In this document: in pieces, positions 54,625 to 63,953 of the stretch
How the letters are laid out: each line of letters begins with the position of its first letter
How positions within the stretch are numbered: the stretch's first letter is position 1
Origin: Ornithinibacillus contaminans
Lineage (GTDB): Bacteria; Bacillota; Bacilli; Bacillales; Amphibacillaceae
NCBI RefSeq assembly: GCF_001038425.2
Contig: NZ_LDPV02000036.1
Coordinates: 62,001 to 126,000 of the forward strand
Length of the DNA: 64,000 bases
Reading direction: 5' to 3'
Translations under genes and position numbers: made by a program
Notes under the pieces: generated by a model
What the model was told of the DNA's origin: nothing
The model's input: the letters and a program-made list of their open reading frames with translations, nothing else
Databases searched by the model: none

Positions 54625-56181
54625 TTAAAGTGGAATGTTGCCATGCTTCTTAACTGGGCGTTCCTCTTTTTTAGTCTTTAACATTTCTAATCCTTGAATA
54701 AGCTTAATTCTAGTCTCTCTTGGATCAATTACATCATCTACCATCCCTAGCTTAGCTGCAATATACGGATTAGCAAACCGCTCCCGATACATTTGTATTT
54801 TCTCTTGTCGTGTTTTGTCTGGGTTCTCACTCATTGCAATTTCTTTCGCAAAAATGACCGATGCAGCACCCTCTGGACCCATCACGGCAATTTCGGCATT
54901 TGGCCATGCATAAACCAAATCCGCTCCAATCGATTTACTATTGAGCGCGACATAGGCCCCACCATATGCTTTTCGGACAATAACTGTTAGTTTGGGAACA
55001 GTTGCCTCCGAGTATGCGTATAAAATTTTAGCTCCATGTCGTATGATACCACCATGTTCTTGCTTTATGCCAGGAAAGAAGCCTGTAACATCCTCAAAGG
55101 TGATAATTGGTATATGAAAACAATCGCAAAAGCGGATAAAGCGAGCCGCCTTATCACTAGAATCAATATCTAGGCCACCTGCAAGATGTTTAGGCTGATT
55201 ACAAACCAATCCCACTGTATTACCATTGATTCGACCAAATCCAACCACAACATTTTTAGCAAACGCTGAATGAATCTCATAAAAACTATCCTGATCAACT
55301 ACTTGAAGGATGACCTGTTTCATATCATAGGGCTTAGTAGAATCAAATGGCACTATATCAGCTAATGAAGGACGATAATCTTCCAAATCATCCGCTTCCG
55401 TTTTTGCAATTGGTGGGGTCTCCCAATTATTATTCGGTAGGTACGATAAGATTGTTTTCACATGCTCTAAAGCTCCCTCCTCATTTTTTGCTTTGATATG
55501 AGCATTACCACTTTTCGAATTGTGAACGAATGCCCCACCAAGATCTTCAGCAGAAATCCGCTCTCCTGTCACTGTTTCAATTACCTTTGGACCGGTGATA
55601 AACATTTGTGATGTATGTTCTACCATAATGACAAAATCGGTAATGGCAGGTGAATATACCGCTCCGCCTGCACTCGGTCCCATAATGACAGATATTTGTG
55701 GAATATAACCCGAATAGATGGCATTCCGATAGAACACCTGTCCATACCCATCAAGTGATGATACCCCTTCTTGAATTCTTGCACCACCAGAATCATTTAA
55801 TCCGATAAAGGGTACCCCTGTTTTTGCCGCTAAATCCATAACTGCTGCGATTTTCTTGCCATGCATTTCACCTAACGCACCGCCATACAGTGTAAAATCT
55901 TGTGCAAACAAATAGACTGGTCTTTTATTTATTTTTCCGTATCCAGTTACAACACCATCGCCAGCTGCGCTCGAACCGTTATGTTCAAAGTCCGTAGCGC
56001 GTTGTTCTATAAACGGATTTAGTTCCACAAAGCTTCCTTTGTCGAGTAAGTAATCAATTCTTTCACGTGCCGTCCACTTACCCTTTGCATGCTGTTTGTC
56101 AATCCGTTCATCACCACCGCCAAGCTCGGCAATTCGGCGTTTATCATAAAGTTCATTAATTTTATCGAACATGTCCTTCAT
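54625..56181 (-). CDS. yqjD: Acyl-CoA (propionyl/methylmalonyl-CoA) carboxyltransferase (YqjD)
   Basis: A 518-residue carboxyltransferase of the PccB/MmdA type, the carboxyl-transfer subunit of biotin-dependent acyl-CoA carboxylases or decarboxylases. It shows GARIQEG, SAGGAVYSPAITDF, and the GGSYFIE-unlike but typical VRKAYGGAYVALNSK and AVMGPEGAASV motifs. The start is set at 56181 with GGAGG 8 nt upstream, inside the preceding gene (20-nt overlap). It is placed with the B12/epimerase gene and the mutase gene, so propionyl-CoA carboxylation is likely. Biotin carboxylase and biotin carrier subunits are not in the window. Confidence 0.9.
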   Translation of the reverse strand: MKDMFDKINELYDKRRIAELGGGDERIDKQHAKGKWTARERIDYLLDKGSFVELNPFIEQRATDFEHNGSSAAGDGVVTGYGKINKRPVYLFAQDFTLYGGALGEMHGKKIAAVMDLAAKTGVPFIGLNDSGGARIQEGVSSLDGYGQVFYRNAIYSGYIPQISVIMGPSAGGAVYSPAITDFVIMVEHTSQMFITGPKVIETVTGERISAEDLGGAFVHNSKSGNAHIKAKNEEGALEHVKTILSYLPNNNWETPPIAKTEADDLEDYRPSLADIVPFDSTKPYDMKQVILQVVDQDSFYEIHSAFAKNVVVGFGRINGNTVGLVCNQPKHLAGGLDIDSSDKAARFIRFCDCFHIPIITFEDVTGFFPGIKQEHGGIIRHGAKILYAYSEATVPKLTVIVRKAYGGAYVALNSKSIGADLVYAWPNAEIAVMGPEGAASVIFAKEIAMSENPDKTRQEKIQMYRERFANPYIAAKLGMVDDVIDPRETRIKLIQGLEMLKTKKEERPVKKHGNIPL

Positions 56182-56995
56182 CGTTAGGTCCTCCGACTTC
56201 TTCGCATAATTCAACAAGTACTCCGTGTGCTGATCTTGGATGAATAAACGTAATTTGTGTTTGATTCGCCCCTTGTTTTGGATCTGAATTGAGAAAGTGA
56301 ATCCCGTGCTTTGTCATTTCTCGAATTCTAGCTGTAATATCATCAACCTCAAGAGCGATGTGATGAATACCTTCCCCGTTGCGCAAAATAAACTTGTGGA
56401 TTGGTGAACTATCATGAAGTGCTTCCAACAGCTCTAATCGACTCTCACCAATTTTTAAAAAAGCAATTTTAACTTGTTCAGATTGTACCTCTTCAATTCC
56501 TTCTAGTTCTAGCCCCAACGTTTTTGTATAAAATGGTAGCGTGCTTTCAATTGATTTTACAGCGATGCCAATGTGAGAGATTTTCTTAGGAGAAACACTA
56601 GGCTTTGTACCGACATGCTGTTTAATATAAGCCGCCATCTCATCGATAGTGGAACCACTAGTAAATATTTTATTAATGCCTTCAGCGACAAGGAACGGTA
56701 TATCAGAAGCAGGAATAACACCACCTGCTATGACCGTTATATCAGAAGCGTTCTCTTCTTTTAATGCTTCGATTATTTTCGGAAAAAGTGTCCGATGTGC
56801 TCCTGACAAGGAAGATAACCCTATAATGTCTACATCTTCTTGCACCGCCGTCTTAGCAATTTGTACGGGAGACTGTCTTAAGCCAGTATAAATAACTTCC
56901 ATCCCATGATCTCGTAATCCCTGTGCAATTACTAGGGCACCTCTATCATGTCCATCTAATCCTGGCTTTGCGATTAGTACTCTTATTTTGTTCAT
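56162..56995 (-). CDS. Cobalamin-binding domain fused to methylmalonyl-CoA epimerase
   Basis: A 277-residue protein with two domains. Residues 1 to about 130 form a B12-binding domain with the base-off/His-on motif GLDGHDRG (DxHxxG), LSSLSGAH and AGGVIP, as in the C-terminal domain of methylmalonyl-CoA mutase. Residues about 140-270 form a glyoxalase-fold (VOC) methylmalonyl-CoA epimerase with HIGIAV, GIHHIALEVDD and a final VELCE that supply metal ligands. In most Bacillaceae the epimerase (YqjC) is separate. It follows the catalytic mutase subunit by 23 nt and overlaps the carboxylase gene, so the holo-mutase and epimerase steps are linked. Confidence 0.9.
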   Translation of the reverse strand: MNKIRVLIAKPGLDGHDRGALVIAQGLRDHGMEVIYTGLRQSPVQIAKTAVQEDVDIIGLSSLSGAHRTLFPKIIEALKEENASDITVIAGGVIPASDIPFLVAEGINKIFTSGSTIDEMAAYIKQHVGTKPSVSPKKISHIGIAVKSIESTLPFYTKTLGLELEGIEEVQSEQVKIAFLKIGESRLELLEALHDSSPIHKFILRNGEGIHHIALEVDDITARIREMTKHGIHFLNSDPKQGANQTQITFIHPRSAHGVLVELCEEVGGPNDEGHVR

Positions 56996-57018
56996 TGCAC
57001 ATTCTCCTCTTTATTAAT

Positions 57019-58671
57019 CTAGTTATTACTTCTATATTCACCAAATGATTTACGAAGAACAGTACAAATTTCACCAATAGATGCATATGCTTTTACAGCA
57101 TTTAGTATATAAGGCATTAAATTCTCATCAGGCTGGTTTGCTGCCCAGCTAAGCTGTTGGAGTGAACTTTGAACTAGCTCGTTATTTCGCTTACTTTTCA
57201 CCTCTGTTAAGGCAGCTATTTGTTCTTGTTCAAGTTGTTCATCTACTTTTAAAAGCTCCGGATTTACTTCTTCATCTAATTTAAATTGATTCAAACCGAC
57301 GATGATGTCTTCACCTTTTTCCAATCGTTTATGAGATTCATAGGCTGTTCGGTGGATTTCTCGTTGCATAAATCCTTCTTCTATTGCGTTCACAGCACCA
57401 CCTAAATCATCAATTTGTTTTAGGTAAGATTCTATCTCTAATTCAATCCTATCGGTCAAATCCTCGATAAAATAAGATCCGCCTAATGGATCAATCGTGT
57501 CAGCTATTCCACTCTCATGTGCTAAAATTTGTTGGGTTCGTAGGGCAATTCGTGCGGATTCTTCAGTAGGTAATGCTAATGCTTCGTCTCGTGAATTCGT
57601 GTGAAGACTTTGGGTACCACCTAACACTGCTGCCAAGGCTTGTAATGTGACTCGAACAATATTATTATCAGGCTGTTGTGCAGTTAATGTAGAACCTCCT
57701 GTTTGGGTGTGGAAGCGTAACTTCCAACTATTAGGGTCTTTCGCATGATAATGTTCTCGCATAATTCTTGCCCATGTTCTTCTAGCAGCCCGAAATTTAG
57801 CAATTTCCTCAAAAAAATTATTGTGGGCATTAAAAAAGAATGCTAGCCTAGGAGCAAAACTGTCCACATTCAAGCCTGCTTCGATAGCGGCATCAACATA
57901 AGCCTTTCCGTTTGCTAGAGTAAACGCTGCTTCTTGTACAGCTGTTGATCCTGCTTCTCGAATGTGGTACCCAGAAATACTAATGGTATTGAATTTCGGT
58001 ACGTACTGTTGACAATATTCCATTATATTTGTAATCAACCGTATCGAAGGTTTTGGCGGAAAAATATAGGTACCTCTAGCGATATATTCCTTTAAAATAT
58101 CATTTTGTATGGTTCCAGTTAATTTCTCTTTTGGAACACCTTGTTTCTCACCAACTGCAATGTACATACACAATAAAATCGAAGCAGGGGCATTAATTGT
58201 CATCGATGTACTTACGGAGTCAAGTGGTATTTGGTCAAGTAATTGCTCCATATCTGCTAAAGTGTCAATCGCCACTCCAACTTTACCCACCTCTCCTTCT
58301 GCCATGACATCATCAGAGTCATAGCCAATTTGCGTTGGTAAATCAAAAGCAACGGATAAGCCAGTCTGTCCTTGGTTCAGTAAATAACGGAATCGTTTAT
58401 TCGTTTCCTTTGCAGACCCATAGCCAGCGTATTGCCGCATAGTCCAATATTTGCTTCGATACATTGTAGGTTGAATCCCACGTGTAAATGGATATTCACC
58501 TGGGAATCCTAGCTTTTCATTGTATTCGGGATGGTTTTTTTGATAGTAAAGTCGTTCAATTTCTATTTCCGAACTTGTTTCGAATCGTTGTTTACGCTCG
58601 GGAAAGCGCTTTAATTTCTGGTCAACCGCATCCTTCCACTTCTTTTCAATATCTTGGGAATCTATATGCAT
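57019..58671 (-). CDS. mutB: Methylmalonyl-CoA mutase catalytic subunit without B12 domain
   Basis: A 550-residue TIM-barrel mutase that interconverts (R)-methylmalonyl-CoA and succinyl-CoA by a radical B12 mechanism. It ends after the barrel and linker; the cobalamin domain is on the next gene. [18 protein letters not shown] (with the Tyr that favours methylmalonyl-CoA) and [12 protein letters not shown]...RGTYIFPP (with the Arg that binds the carboxyl) point to a true methylmalonyl-CoA enzyme rather than isobutyryl-CoA mutase. AGTHHRG-type B12 residues are absent, as expected. GGAGG precedes the ATG. It is the first gene of the operon. No MeaB chaperone gene is adjacent. Confidence 0.92.
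   Translation of the reverse strand: MHIDSQDIEKKWKDAVDQKLKRFPERKQRFETSSEIEIERLYYQKNHPEYNEKLGFPGEYPFTRGIQPTMYRSKYWTMRQYAGYGSAKETNKRFRYLLNQGQTGLSVAFDLPTQIGYDSDDVMAEGEVGKVGVAIDTLADMEQLLDQIPLDSVSTSMTINAPASILLCMYIAVGEKQGVPKEKLTGTIQNDILKEYIARGTYIFPPKPSIRLITNIMEYCQQYVPKFNTISISGYHIREAGSTAVQEAAFTLANGKAYVDAAIEAGLNVDSFAPRLAFFFNAHNNFFEEIAKFRAARRTWARIMREHYHAKDPNSWKLRFHTQTGGSTLTAQQPDNNIVRVTLQALAAVLGGTQSLHTNSRDEALALPTEESARIALRTQQILAHESGIADTIDPLGGSYFIEDLTDRIELEIESYLKQIDDLGGAVNAIEEGFMQREIHRTAYESHKRLEKGEDIIVGLNQFKLDEEVNPELLKVDEQLEQEQIAALTEVKSKRNNELVQSSLQQLSWAANQPDENLMPYILNAVKAYASIGEICTVLRKSFGEYRSNN
58601..58614. promoter_or_regulatory. Possible cre site inside the start of mutB
   Basis: GGAAAGCGCTTTAA, about 60-70 nt inside the mutB coding region, matches the CcpA cre consensus (TGWNANCGNTNWCA) at all but about two positions. 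Intragenic cre sites can act as roadblocks in Bacillus. This is a sequence match only. Confidence 0.35.
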
Positions 58672-58847
58672 CGTTCTACCTCCATTCGTTAAAAGCTAAT
58701 CTACTATATATATTTTAATAAGGTGAATAATTAGAAATTTTACTCTAAAAAAAAATTACAGCACAATTTTTCTTGTCCTCTACTTCATTTAACGGTAAAA
58801 TAAAAACAAGTAACTTATGGCATATGGGATTTAAGGAGGACTAATTA

Positions 58848-58991
58848 ATGTCTGCAAAGAAAACTACTAAACCAGTTGTTAGACGAAAGTCAAAACGCGA
58901 AAAACGTATGAAATTAATTATCTATATTATGATATTTGCAATGGTAATATCTACCCTAACATACGGTTTAGCATTTATTATTAATTATTAA
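58848..58991 (+). CDS. Prli42-like membrane miniprotein (47 aa)
   Basis: A 47-residue protein. About 21 residues form a strongly basic head (KKTTKPVVRRKSKREKR). One transmembrane helix (LIIYIMIFAMVISTLTYGLAFII) follows. The helix pattern resembles stressosome-associated Prli42, a Firmicute membrane miniprotein of about 31 residues first described in Listeria, but the basic head here is longer. AAGGAGGA lies 7-8 nt before the ATG, and a strong terminator follows. It is divergent from the methylmalonyl-CoA operon. Identity is tentative. Confidence 0.65.
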   Translation: MSAKKTTKPVVRRKSKREKRMKLIIYIMIFAMVISTLTYGLAFIINY

Positions 58992-59006
58992 ACGAAACTA
59001 TTTAGA

Positions 59007-59045
59007 AGACTGGATTACAACTAAATTGTAATCCCAGTCTTTTTT
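59007..59045. terminator. Bidirectional terminator between the miniprotein gene and yqjA
   Basis: AGACTGGATTACAA pairs with TTGTAATCCCAGTCT (one bulge), with a T-run on the plus side. It overlaps the yqjA stop at its right end. It serves both convergent genes. Confidence 0.9.
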
Positions 59046-60024
59046 AATGCTTACTTTTACGATGTTTTAACAAGCTTACATCACTATCTTTATAGCGTTT
59101 TTTAATTAGTAAATAGTCCTCAATTTCATGTAATAACCGGAATAAATTAGCTCTTGTTTCAAATTCTTCCTGGGTTGATGGTAATTCTACTTTGGAAAAC
59201 TCTTCACGTAATAGTCTTAACTGTTCTAAAAAGACAATTGCAGTATTCCCTGGATGAACAGACTCTGCCAAGCCTTCAAAAAAAGCCGCAATTTTAAAGG
59301 ATAAATCATCACGATTTGGTAGTTTCGTAACAAGTGGTAGCATATTTCGAAATAATTCAAGTTGCTTATTACGCATTTTGAAATAATCATAATAGGAATG
59401 CTCTGCCCGTAACAAATGATTTTCACGATCAATTTCCACGAGTCTGATTGCTTCTTGTAATAATTCTTCAGATTCTCGTAGTTCCTTCCCATCCCACACC
59501 GTATTTTTATCACGAATATATAAGGCGATTTCTGCTAATATTCGCTGAAAGTGTCGTTCCAATTTCGTTTGACTTTGTTTCAATTTATGCTCGTATCCAG
59601 GCATATAAAGATTAACCAGTAATCCAGTACCGATCCCTACTAAAATCAGAATTGCTTGTTGAAGTAATAAAGATACTGTAATGTTACCAGACATGTATAA
59701 GTTGAGAATAATGACAGAACTAGTCGCAATACCAGGCGAAGCCTTTAGCCATACTGTTATTGGAATAAATACCGCCAGCATCACACCTAGAACAATTGGG
59801 TAAAAGCCGATTAGTTCAAAGAACGCAAATGAAAATATACTCGCAACAACACACGCTAATAATCGCTGCCATGCACTTAGCACAGATTGTTTCCGTGATG
59901 GTTTAATCGTTAAAATGGTAAGAATACCAGCTGATGTAAAGTTCGTTAGTCCAAACAATTGAGCAATCGTAATTGCTATTGGTGTGCCAATGGCTGTTTT
60001 AATTGTTCGATACCCAATTTTCAC
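59044..60024 (-). CDS. yqjA: YqjA, FUSC-type aromatic-acid exporter family protein
   Basis: A 326-residue protein. The N-terminal half has about four to five transmembrane helices, and the C-terminal half is a cytosolic helical domain rich in charged residues (LEEIALYIRDKN, LRKELRESEELLQEA-like). This matches the aromatic acid exporter (ArAE/FUSC) family of Bacillus YqjA. Transport of a specific compound has not been shown. The start is a GTG at 60024 with GGAGACAA upstream, which gives a product starting MKIGYRTIKTAIGTP and fits the family length (322). Confidence 0.87.
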   Translation of the reverse strand: MKIGYRTIKTAIGTPIAITIAQLFGLTNFTSAGILTILTIKPSRKQSVLSAWQRLLACVVASIFSFAFFELIGFYPIVLGVMLAVFIPITVWLKASPGIATSSVIILNLYMSGNITVSLLLQQAILILVGIGTGLLVNLYMPGYEHKLKQSQTKLERHFQRILAEIALYIRDKNTVWDGKELRESEELLQEAIRLVEIDRENHLLRAEHSYYDYFKMRNKQLELFRNMLPLVTKLPNRDDLSFKIAAFFEGLAESVHPGNTAIVFLEQLRLLREEFSKVELPSTQEEFETRANLFRLLHEIEDYLLIKKRYKDSDVSLLKHRKSKH

Positions 60025-60111
60025 CTTGTTGTCTCCTTTGATGTATAGAAAACTATCTGCTTTCATATGTCGTAGTTCGTGTTATTTTTATAATATTCAA
60101 TACTTTAAATT

Positions 60112-60148
60112 TGAAAAATAAGGCTGACCCAATATGAGACAGCCTTAT
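60112..60148 (-). terminator. Rho-independent terminator after the bacilliredoxin gene
   Basis: On the minus strand, AAGGCTG pairs with CAGCCTT with inner mismatches (AAGGCTGTCTCATATTGGGT...), followed by ATTTTTC. It lies 14 nt from the bacilliredoxin stop. Confidence 0.75.
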
Positions 60149-60161
60149 ATTCAAACTATAG

Positions 60162-60593
60162 TTATACTTCTTCACAATATTCATCGAAGAGATGCTGCAA
60201 TTTACCAAGTACATCCATCGCGCTATGCCCTTCAATGTCATGTCGCTCAACCATCGTAACGATTTTACCATCTTTTAAAAGCGCAAAAGATGGTGATGAA
60301 GGTGGATACCCTTCAAAATATGAACGCGCTTTTTCTGTCGCCTCGCGATCCTGTCCTGCAAATACAGTAACAAGATGATCTGGTCGCTTATCAAAATGAA
60401 TCGCATTAACTGCAGCAGGACGTGCTACCCCTCCAGCACAGCCACAAGTAGAGTTCACCATCACAAGTGTTGTACCTTCGCGATTTAACGCTGCATCTAC
60501 TTCATCTGGCGTTCTTAATTCTTCATATCCTGCTTCTGTAATATCTTTACGTGCTGCATCCACAACATCATTCATAAATAAGTTGAAATCCAT
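60162..60593 (-). CDS. brxB: Bacilliredoxin of the BrxA/BrxB family (YqiW)
   Basis: A 143-residue thioredoxin-fold protein with the CGC active site in [15 protein letters not shown] and the family block [17 protein letters not shown]. Bacilliredoxins remove bacillithiol from S-bacillithiolated proteins and are recycled through bacillithiol and Bdr (YpdA, present at 7348-8325). The start is the ATG at 60593 with GAGGGG 8 nt upstream. YqiW of B. subtilis is the closest match by position and sequence. Confidence 0.93.
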   Translation of the reverse strand: MDFNLFMNDVVDAARKDITEAGYEELRTPDEVDAALNREGTTLVMVNSTCGCAGGVARPAAVNAIHFDKRPDHLVTVFAGQDREATEKARSYFEGYPPSSPSFALLKDGKIVTMVERHDIEGHSAMDVLGKLQHLFDEYCEEV

Positions 60594-60675
60594 TTCATTC
60601 ACCCCTCACTTTAAGAATACGTATCTTAACATCTAGGTTATCAAGTTTAAAGGTAAAATTCAATCTAAAAAGCTT

Positions 60676-61944
60676 CTAGTAAACCTCAACAGTACCTTCA
60701 CTCATATTCTCGAGTGTCTCTTTTACATAAGCAAGGAACTGGCCACAAATCAGTCCATCTAAGATGCGATGATCTAAAGATAGACATAAATTCACCATAT
60801 CACGTGCTGCAAACATATTATCAATAATGACCGGTCTTTTGACAATAGATTCAACCTGTAGAATCGCAGCCTGCGGATAGTTAATGACGCCCATTGAATG
60901 AACAGAACCGAAGGAACCCGTATTATTCACTGTAAAGGTCCCACCCTGCATATCATTCGCAGTAAGCTTATTCGAACGGGCTTTTTGGGCAAGTTCATGG
61001 ATCTCCCTTGCTATACCTTTTATGCTTTTTTCATCCGCATTCTTAATGACTGGAACAAATAACTCTTGATCTTTGGCAACAGCAATTGAAAGGTTAATAT
61101 CTTTACGTTGAATAATTTTATCCCCCGCCCACATACTATTGAGCTGTGGGAATTTCTTTAAGCCCTGTGCAACTGCCTTCACAAAGAATGCAAAGTATGT
61201 CAAGTTATAACCTTCATTTTGTTTAAATTCCGTCTTAATCTTATTTCGATAATTTACTAAATTGGTTACATCTACTTCAACAGTCATCCATGCATGTGGT
61301 ATTTCCGTCTTCGATCGCACCATATTTTGTGCAATTACTTTACGAACACCTGCTACAGGTATCTCTATATCGCCAGCTTGTGTTGGTTGCGTAGAGGATA
61401 CAGAAGTATTTGGTTGGCTTGGTTTTGTTGATTCCAAGCTTGCAGCAGATATCGGGAGATTTGGTGTAGTAGAAGCACTGCCACTTGCTAGTACCTTCTC
61501 TATATCTTTTCTAGTAATTCTTCCGCCACGTCCACTTCCGTTAATCTGCGCTAAATCTACATCATTTTCCTGTGCCAATCGTAACACAGCAGGTGAATAA
61601 CGCTGCTTCATCTTTTTCTCACCTGTTGTTATTTGATTAGTTGTCTCAGGATTTTCAATTTCACCCATCGATTCATTCTCTGGATTAGTCGGCGAGTCGG
61701 TGGAGTCAGTTTCTATATGGCAAATAAGCTCGCCCACAGAGACTGTATCTCCTTCTTGTACAGAAAGCTCTTTTATCGTACCTGTAAATGAAGAAGGTAC
61801 CTCAGCATTTACTTTGTCGGTCATGACCTCAGCTATCGGATCATATTTGTTAACCTGGTCACCTACTTTGACTAGCCAACTACTAATCGTTCCTTCTGTT
61901 ACACTTTCACCTAGCTGAGGCATCGTAATTTTTTCAATAGCCAT
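60676..61944 (-). CDS. bkdB: Branched-chain 2-oxoacid dehydrogenase E2 (dihydrolipoyl acyltransferase)
   Basis: A 422-residue E2 core protein. The lipoyl domain has the lipoylated Lys44 in EVMTDKVNAEVPS, followed by an acidic/Thr-rich linker and a peripheral subunit-binding domain (SPAVLRLAQENDVDLAQING). The catalytic acyltransferase domain ends with the active-site His in LSLDHRILDGLICGQF. It transfers isobutyryl, isovaleryl or 2-methylbutyryl groups to CoA. It is the last gene of bkdAA-bkdAB-bkdB. Confidence 0.95.
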   Translation of the reverse strand: MAIEKITMPQLGESVTEGTISSWLVKVGDQVNKYDPIAEVMTDKVNAEVPSSFTGTIKELSVQEGDTVSVGELICHIETDSTDSPTNPENESMGEIENPETTNQITTGEKKMKQRYSPAVLRLAQENDVDLAQINGSGRGGRITRKDIEKVLASGSASTTPNLPISAASLESTKPSQPNTSVSSTQPTQAGDIEIPVAGVRKVIAQNMVRSKTEIPHAWMTVEVDVTNLVNYRNKIKTEFKQNEGYNLTYFAFFVKAVAQGLKKFPQLNSMWAGDKIIQRKDINLSIAVAKDQELFVPVIKNADEKSIKGIAREIHELAQKARSNKLTANDMQGGTFTVNNTGSFGSVHSMGVINYPQAAILQVESIVKRPVIIDNMFAARDMVNLCLSLDHRILDGLICGQFLAYVKETLENMSEGTVEVY

Positions 61945-61964
61945 TTAAGATTACCTCCTATCGT

Positions 61965-62948
61965 CTAAAATGCAGCTAAATCACGCATTGCTTGTTCAAT
62001 TTTATCTGGGTTCATCATAAAGAATTTCTCCATGGTTGGTGCATAAGGCATTGCGGGAACATCCGGTCCGGCAAGTCGTTGAACAGGAGCATCTAAGTCA
62101 AACAAACAGTTCTCTGCAATGATAGCCGCTACTTCACTAATGATACTTCCTTCTTTTGTATCCTCTGTTACTAAAAGCACTTTACCAGTCTTTTTAGCTG
62201 CCTCAATAATCGCCTCTTTATCCAATGGGTATACTGTACGCAAATCTAGAATATGGGCATCGATTCCTTCATCTGCTAACTTCTCAGCAGCTTGAAGCGC
62301 AAAATGTACACAAAGACCATACGTAATAATCGTTATATCTGAACCTTCACGTTTTACATCTGCTTTTCCGATTGGAAGGACATAATCTTCTTCAGGTACT
62401 TCTCCTTTTAACAAGCGATACGCACGCTTATGCTCAAAGAATAACACGGGATCATTGTCCCTGATCGCTGCTTTTAATAGCCCTTTTGCTTCGTACGGAG
62501 TGGAAGGCATGACAATTTTAAGTCCTGGCTGATTAGCAAAAATAGCTTCCACTGATTGGGAATGGTACAGAGCACCATGTACCCCTCCACCATACGGAGC
62601 TCGAATGGTAATCGGACAATTCCAATCATTATTGGAACGATAACGGATTTTGGCCGCCTCAGAAATGATTTGATTAACAGCAGGCATAATAAAATCTGCG
62701 AATTGCATTTCAGCAATAGGTCGCATTCCATACATTGCTGCACCAATACCTACACCAGCGATTGCGGATTCAGCAAGCGGTGTATCAAGAACACGATACT
62801 CCCCGAATTCATCATATAGTCCATCAGTAGCTTTAAATACGCCACCTTTTTTTCCAACGTCTTCTCCTAAAACAAATACTTTTTCATCGCGTTGCATTTC
62901 TTCACGCATCGCTGCTGTAATAGCTTGTATATATGACATTACAGGCAT
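61965..62948 (-). CDS. bkdAB: Branched-chain 2-oxoacid dehydrogenase E1 beta subunit
   Basis: A 327-residue TPP-binding beta subunit. It has the transketolase-like block LGEDVGKKGGVFKATDGL near the start, PLAESAIAGVGIGAAMYGMRP, and the C-terminal VTEDTKEGSIISEVAA and AGPDVPAMPYAP. With BkdAA it decarboxylates branched-chain 2-oxoacids. It is 12 nt from bkdAA and 20 nt from bkdB. The length is standard. Confidence 0.95.
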   Translation of the reverse strand: MPVMSYIQAITAAMREEMQRDEKVFVLGEDVGKKGGVFKATDGLYDEFGEYRVLDTPLAESAIAGVGIGAAMYGMRPIAEMQFADFIMPAVNQIISEAAKIRYRSNNDWNCPITIRAPYGGGVHGALYHSQSVEAIFANQPGLKIVMPSTPYEAKGLLKAAIRDNDPVLFFEHKRAYRLLKGEVPEEDYVLPIGKADVKREGSDITIITYGLCVHFALQAAEKLADEGIDAHILDLRTVYPLDKEAIIEAAKKTGKVLLVTEDTKEGSIISEVAAIIAENCLFDLDAPVQRLAGPDVPAMPYAPTMEKFFMMNPDKIEQAMRDLAAF

Positions 62949-62960
62949 TATTTTCCCTCC

Positions 62961-63953
62961 CTACTCTTCGTACACGAAATCAAGCGCAGATTCCGGTTCA
63001 GCATATGGAGCATTTTCTGCATAATCCGTTGCTTCATTTACGATTTGGTTTATTTCATCCGTAAGTTCTGCTTCTATTTTATCTGTAAGGATCTCTAAAT
63101 CCTTTAGGTATGTGGCAAATGTAAAAATAGAATCCAGCTTCTTCGCTTCATCAACTTCATCACGATTACGATATGATCGGTCATCATCATCACTCGAGTG
63201 TGCTGTTAATCGATACGATACTGCTTCAATTAAAGTAGGTCCTTCCCCATTAATAGCACGTTCGCGAGCTTCTTTTACGACTTTGTAAATTTCTAATGGA
63301 TCATTTCCATCCACAGTAAATCCTGGCATCCCATAACCTAAAGCACGGTCCGATACCTTTTGATTTCCTAATTGTTTTTCAACTGGTACAGAGATTGCGT
63401 ATTTATTATTCTCAACCATTGTAATGACAGGTAGCTTATGTACGCCAGCAAAATTTAAACCCTCATGAAAATCACCTTGGTTAGATGAACCTTCACCAAG
63501 CGTTACAAAGGATACAAACTCTTTTTTCTCCATTTTCGCTGCAAGTGCAAATCCAACAGCATGTGGGACTTGGGTTGTTACTGGAGAAGAACCAGTAATA
63601 ATTCGATTTTCCTTTTGACCAAAGTGACTTGGCATCTGTCTTCCACCTGAATTAGGATCTTCAGCCTTTGCAAACGCTGAAAGCATTAAGTCCTTAGCAG
63701 TCATACCAAATGCTAAAACAACTCCCATATCACGATAATATGGTGCTACATAATCCTGAGTTCGATCTAATGCAAAAGCCGCTCCTACCTGTGCCGCTTC
63801 TTGTCCTTGACAAGAAATAACGAAAGGAATTTTACCTGCGCGGTTAAGCAACCACATTCTTTCATCAAGCTTTCTTGCAAGAAGCATTGTTTTATACATA
63901 TCTAGAACTTGTTCATCCGAAAGTCCTAATGCCTCGTGGCGATTTGTTGACAT
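62961..63953 (-). CDS. bkdAA: Branched-chain 2-oxoacid dehydrogenase E1 alpha subunit
   Basis: A 330-residue TPP-dependent alpha subunit. The TPP motif region is TLGEGSSNQGDFHEGLNFAG...VENNKYA, and the phosphorylation-loop-like LTAHSSDDDDRSYR follows. GGGAGGG precedes the ATG. The 47 nt upstream to the window edge could hold the end of another gene (lpdV in B. subtilis), but no coding sequence could be proved there. It leads the three bkd genes seen here. Confidence 0.95.
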   Translation of the reverse strand: MSTNRHEALGLSDEQVLDMYKTMLLARKLDERMWLLNRAGKIPFVISCQGQEAAQVGAAFALDRTQDYVAPYYRDMGVVLAFGMTAKDLMLSAFAKAEDPNSGGRQMPSHFGQKENRIITGSSPVTTQVPHAVGFALAAKMEKKEFVSFVTLGEGSSNQGDFHEGLNFAGVHKLPVITMVENNKYAISVPVEKQLGNQKVSDRALGYGMPGFTVDGNDPLEIYKVVKEARERAINGEGPTLIEAVSYRLTAHSSDDDDRSYRNRDEVDEAKKLDSIFTFATYLKDLEILTDKIEAELTDEINQIVNEATDYAENAPYAEPESALDFVYEE

